In this document: piece after piece, positions 61,274 through 64,000 of the stretch
Layout of the letters: each line of letters begins with the position of its first letter
Numbering within the stretch: position 1 is the stretch's first letter
NCBI GenBank assembly: GCA_003523225.1
Contig: DPGK01000021.1
Coordinates: forward strand, 54,700 to 118,699
From: Clostridiales bacterium
Lineage (GTDB): Bacteria; Bacillota; Clostridia; Oscillospirales; CAG-272
Direction of reading: 5' to 3'
DNA length: 64,000 nucleotides
Translations under genes and position numbers: made by a program
The notes under the pieces: model-generated
Told to the model about the DNA's origin: nothing
Databases searched by the model: none
What the model saw: the letters and a program-made list of their open reading frames with translations, nothing else

Positions 61274-62914
61274 TTACATAAGAGGGGCAAACAGACGAAG
61301 AACAGGCTGAACGATACGTTCAAGCAGTGTTCCGCGGCAGGTTTCAAGTGTGATCTCCTCGCTCAGCTCCATAGTTCTGAGGAAGTCCTCCTTGACCTGC
61401 GCAACGGCGCTTGTGCCGCACATCCAGACGCCGCACTCAAAGTGCAGATAAAGGCTGCGGAAGTCAAGATTTGTTGTTCCCACCGTGGCGGCATCATCGT
61501 CCGAGACAAAGGTCTTTGAATGAAGAAAACCGTTTGAATACTCGTATATCCTCACTCCGGCGCGTATAAGATCGCGATAGTATGAACGGGTCGTAATATG
61601 AACAAAGCGCTTGTCCCAACGGTGAGGAGTGATTATTCTTACATCTACACCGCTTTTCGCCGCCAGCGTCAGCGCCGAAACCATGCTGTCGTCAATTATT
61701 AGATACGGAGTATTGATGTAAAGATACTTTTTGGCATTGCTTATCATTTGAAGATAAACATGCTCGCCCACATTGTCAAAATCCATCGGGCTGTCGGCAT
61801 ACGGTTGCACATATCCGTTGCGCTGAACGGCGGCAAACGGGTCGCGCGCGGGAAGATAATCATGCCAATCGTCTTCGGTCTCCGTCTTTTTCCCGGAGGA
61901 TGCGAGCTTCCACATCTGCAAAAACATTACGGTAAAGCTCCACGCGGCGTCTCCCTCAAGCACAATGCCGGAGTCCTTCTAGTGTCCGAAACGCTGGCGC
62001 GCGTTTATATACTCGTCGGCAAGATTTATGCCTCCGGTAAAAGCCACTTTTCCGTCGATAACACATATCTTTCTGTGGTCGCGGTTGTTCTGAAGCACTG
62101 TGAGGAACGGCACAAACGGGTTGAACACACGGCATTTTATTCCCGCCGCCTCGAGCTGCGCGCGATAGTTTGTCGGGAGCAGGAAAAAACATCCCACATC
62201 GTCGTACATAAGGCGCACCTCAACTCCTGCGGCAACCTTACGCTTCAGTACCTCAAATATTGAATCCCACATTTTCCCTTCTTCGACGATAAAATACTCA
62301 AGGAAAATGTACTTCTCTGCTTTTTCAAGCTCAGCCAGAAGCCTTTCCAGATATTTTTCCCCCGGTGTGAGAAAATCCGTTGAGGTATTATTCCAGATCG
62401 GAAATCCTGCAAACTTTTCAAGATAACGTATCTGAGTCAGATGAGACGTAAGCGCAGCAGAGGCTTCCTCGTAGCACCCGCAGCCCTCAAAAGCCGGGTG
62501 CATAAGTGTGTTGTCGATCTTCTTTAGCTTTTTACGGTATGCAAAGGTGGACGACTGGAAATTCGACAGAAGGTAAAACAGCCCGCCGAACAGCGGAAAC
62601 GCAAGGATAAGTATCACCCACGTCAGCTTAAATGAGCCCTTTCCCTGACGCGCGGTCAGCATACACACCACGACCCAGCTCAGTATGTTCAGGATCGCAT
62701 TGACGTAAACAGATGAGCGCGAACCGCTTATGAGCAACCACGCGATAAGAGCTATCTGAACCACCAGAAGGATTGCCACCTCAACCCTGCGGCGAAGCAG
62801 AACATTGAACCATGTGCGTCTTTTTTGCGACTTGTTTTTGGATTTCTTTTCCGACTTTTTTGCCGTCTCGGCGGCAGAAGAACCGCTTTCCTTTATTTTT
62901 TTGTCTTTTTTCAT
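61274..62914 (-). CDS. cls: Cardiolipin synthase with an in-frame TAG between its two HKD motifs
   Basis: A phospholipase-D-superfamily enzyme joining phosphatidylglycerols to cardiolipin. The 546-codon frame has a basic N-terminus, two membrane helices (~38-85), the first HKD motif HRKICVIDGKVAFTGG near residue 282, then INLADEYINARQRFGH and TAG (61981-61979, codon 312). In the same frame follow KDSGIVLEGDAAWSF, FLQMWKLA and the second motif HSKTFVSDDDAATVGTTNLD near 432. Relatives, as I remember them, read RFGHWKD, so Trp is expected at the TAG. Both HKD motifs are required for activity. Standard-code tools would split it at 61979-62914 and 61274-61963. Its start overlaps the DedA stop by ATGA. 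Confidence 0.9.
61979..61981 (-). other. In-frame TAG at an expected Trp position of cardiolipin synthase
   Basis: Codon 312, between RFGH and KDSG. One base change from TGG. Confidence 0.85.
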
Positions 62915-63693
62915 TGCAACTTTCCTCCGTCATCAGTATTGCCTTCGTCAAGTGCCTCTGATTTTTTATTTTTGCGCGCGTTTATTTTGTTGTATATCGC
63001 CCTCCCCGCAAGCGACAGCAGGAAGAACGCAACGATAAGAACCACAGAAACAATGAACAGCGGTGAGGACGGATCGGATACTGAAGTGCCGAGCACCGTT
63101 ACAGATATAAGTCCGGGCAGAACGCCGAGCATACTGCCCAGCATAAAATATCCGAACTTAACGCCTGATGCACCGAAATAGTAGCTTATAATATCTCCCG
63201 ACAGCATACCGATAAGTCTCGCCCAGAACGCCGATATGATCGGAGAGCGATCCTGCGCATTCATCATCATCTCAACGCGGGGATATTTTTTCCTCAGCTT
63301 TTCCGCAGCATTTTGTCCGGAGGAATGCCCCATACCGTACTGCACGGCACACCCTGCGGCAATTCCAAGCAAGTTGATTATACACCCGGCAACAGGGCCG
63401 AACAAATACCCGCCTACCGCATAAAGCACGGTTACCGGAAAGAACACAGACAGGCTTTTAAGAACATAAAACAGTATAAGCATAAGCGCGGCGGGCAAGG
63501 CGCTTTGCGGTGTATGCTCGACAAGGTTTTCAACAGTTATACTGTTCCCCGACACCGCTGTATAAATAAAATAACCTGCAATGCATACCACTGCAAGAAT
63601 CGGAAATAACGCGTGCCGCACCACGTCCCAGAAGCCGGTTGACTTCTTGTTTCCGTTGTCGTTATTTGTTTCGTTAGCTTTTTTATCGTTCAA
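62911..63693 (-). CDS. TVP38/TMEM64 (DedA-like, VTT domain) membrane protein
   Basis: A 260-residue polytopic protein. After a polar N-terminus and a first helix it shows FPVTVLYAVGGYLFGPVAGC near residue 85, the conserved F/G motif of VTT domains, and later SAFWARLIGMLSGDIISYYFG near 155 and LGSMLGVLPGLISVTVLG. Relatives are flippase- or scramblase-like proteins for phospholipids or undecaprenyl phosphate, or of unknown function. Its coupling to cardiolipin synthase supports a lipid-related role. Confidence 0.88.
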   Translation of the reverse strand: MNDKKANETNNDNGNKKSTGFWDVVRHALFPILAVVCIAGYFIYTAVSGNSITVENLVEHTPQSALPAALMLILFYVLKSLSVFFPVTVLYAVGGYLFGPVAGCIINLLGIAAGCAVQYGMGHSSGQNAAEKLRKKYPRVEMMMNAQDRSPIISAFWARLIGMLSGDIISYYFGASGVKFGYFMLGSMLGVLPGLISVTVLGTSVSDPSSPLFIVSVVLIVAFFLLSLAGRAIYNKINARKNKKSEALDEGNTDDGGKLQ

Positions 63694-63732
63694 GTGATTA
63701 TTACCTCGACAGCCAAAAATTATTCCCCGTAT

Positions 63733-63761
63733 ATTTTATCATATAATCTTTGTTTCGACAA
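63733..63761 (-). promoter_or_regulatory. Promoter of the DedA-like/cls operon
   Basis: Minus strand: TTGTCG (63761-63756), 17-bp spacer, TAAAAT (63738-63733) with TGA extension. Confidence 0.62.
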
Positions 63762-63892
63762 CACCTTTACAGCGCGCAATTATTAATTTAACGATTTGTA
63801 CATCTTAGAAATATTTATATGTATTTTTATTATCATTAAATCGGCGCAGACGTATAAAAAATGGGGCACACGCTAAAAAAGCATATCAAGAC

Positions 63893-63921
63893 TTGACATC
63901 GCACCGCGAATGTGGTAGAAT
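63893..63921 (+). promoter_or_regulatory. Promoter of tRNA-Gln
   Basis: TTGACA (63893-63898), 17-bp spacer, TAGAAT (63916-63921), about 28 bp before the expected tRNA start. Confidence 0.8.
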
Positions 63922-63955
63922 AATACGGTCAGAAAAAACAGACATTAATTATCAT

Positions 63956-64000
63956 TGGGATGTCGCCAAGCGGTAAGGCACAGGACTTTGACTCCTGCAT
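63956..64000 (+). tRNA. tRNA-Gln (UUG anticodon), 3' part beyond the window
   Basis: 45 nt are visible: acceptor TGGGATG, D arm GCC...GGC, anticodon stem CAGGA/TCCTG around loop CTTTGAC with anticodon TTG. The TGGGATG acceptor start fits glutamine tRNAs. It may be the first of a tRNA cluster and is relevant to the UAG question, since UAG-reading glutamine tRNAs differ from this one only in the anticodon. Confidence 0.9.

Noticed and set aside
25185-61981. Pyrrolysine insertion as explanation of the in-frame UAG codons
   Set aside because: Pyrrolysine is known from methylamine methyltransferases, none of these genes is one, and a Trp is expected at the cls site. No pyl genes lie in the window.
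1-64000. A mobile or defence island in the window
   Set aside because: No integrase, transposase, phage, toxin-antitoxin pair or restriction genes were seen. Codon use and promoter style look uniform, and the lone ribbon-helix-helix gene has no toxin partner.

Overview
The window looks like a chromosomal segment of an uncultured, low-oxygen Clostridia-type Firmicute. The evidence is a Gram-positive style dcw cluster headed by mraZ, the ylmH, walJ, rlmH and rnmV (RNase M5) genes, a SleB-type cell-wall hydrolase, an anaerobic sulfatase-maturase-like radical SAM protein, many lipoproteins with clear lipoboxes, strong GAAAGG/GGAGG ribosome binding sites and clear sigma-A promoters. GC content appears to be somewhat above 50 percent (estimated by eye). 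No phage, transposase, integrase or CRISPR array was seen.

Layout. 1-9921 (minus) is the start of the dcw operon: mraZ, rsmH, an ftsL-like gene, a class B PBP with PASTA domains, murE, murF, mraY and a cut-off ftsW. It is read from a promoter near 10.3 kb that overlaps MraZ-box-like repeats. 10.6-15.1 kb holds a DUF421/DUF4363 pair, an exonuclease-endonuclease-phosphatase (EEP) lipoprotein and an MFS transporter. 15.1-20.7 kb holds two divergent catabolic-looking operons (ThuA-like, MBL and PHP proteins; two xylose-isomerase-like TIM barrels and a Gfo/Idh/MocA dehydrogenase). 20.8-24.1 kb has an SGNH hydrolase, a DUF2752 protein and a two-gene ABC exporter. 24.4-29.9 kb carries a GatY-like aldolase, a GatD-like dehydrogenase, an FAD oxidoreductase and an orphan solute-binding lipoprotein. 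30-36.7 kb has a Cys-Asp-repeat membrane peptide, prmC-ddl, a second FAD oxidoreductase, a third TIM barrel, a second EEP lipoprotein and ylmH. 36.9-42 kb is a galactokinase-walJ-rlmH-WG-repeat operon. 42.1-48.8 kb has sleB-like, a lipoprotein, alr, a solute-binding-like lipoprotein, a ribbon-helix-helix protein, an SDR and a superoxide dismutase. 48.8-56 kb has an MBL/radical SAM/MBL operon and U32 peptidase-uppP-rnmV. 56-64 kb has DUF4190, a COG2509-type flavoprotein, a large surface GDPD, cardiolipin synthase, a DedA/TVP38 protein and the first part of a tRNA-Gln.

The most unusual signal concerns the codon UAG. Three genes carry an in-frame TAG with family-conserved sequence on both sides: the class II aldolase (the canonical C-terminus follows the TAG), an SDR (the TAG separates the cofactor motif from NNAG and YxxxK) and cardiolipin synthase (the TAG lies between the two HKD motifs, at a position I expect to be Trp). 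No gene is interrupted by TAA or TGA. By my count about 29 genes end in TAA and 22 in TGA, and at most three end in TAG with no strong reason to extend. The prmC gene also lacks the neighbouring prfA (RF1) gene often found beside it. I infer that UAG may be read as an amino acid (Trp is the best guess), at least partly. A tandem TAGTAG after the PBP gene argues that UAG may still terminate in some contexts. Assembly error or ordinary pseudogenes remain possible for each single case.

Other points worth checking are a shared GC-x-SSVG C-terminal anchor on two surface enzymes, a Cys-Asp-repeat membrane peptide, a shared N-terminal domain on two otherwise unrelated lipoproteins, and many long stem-loops at gene ends without a U-tract.
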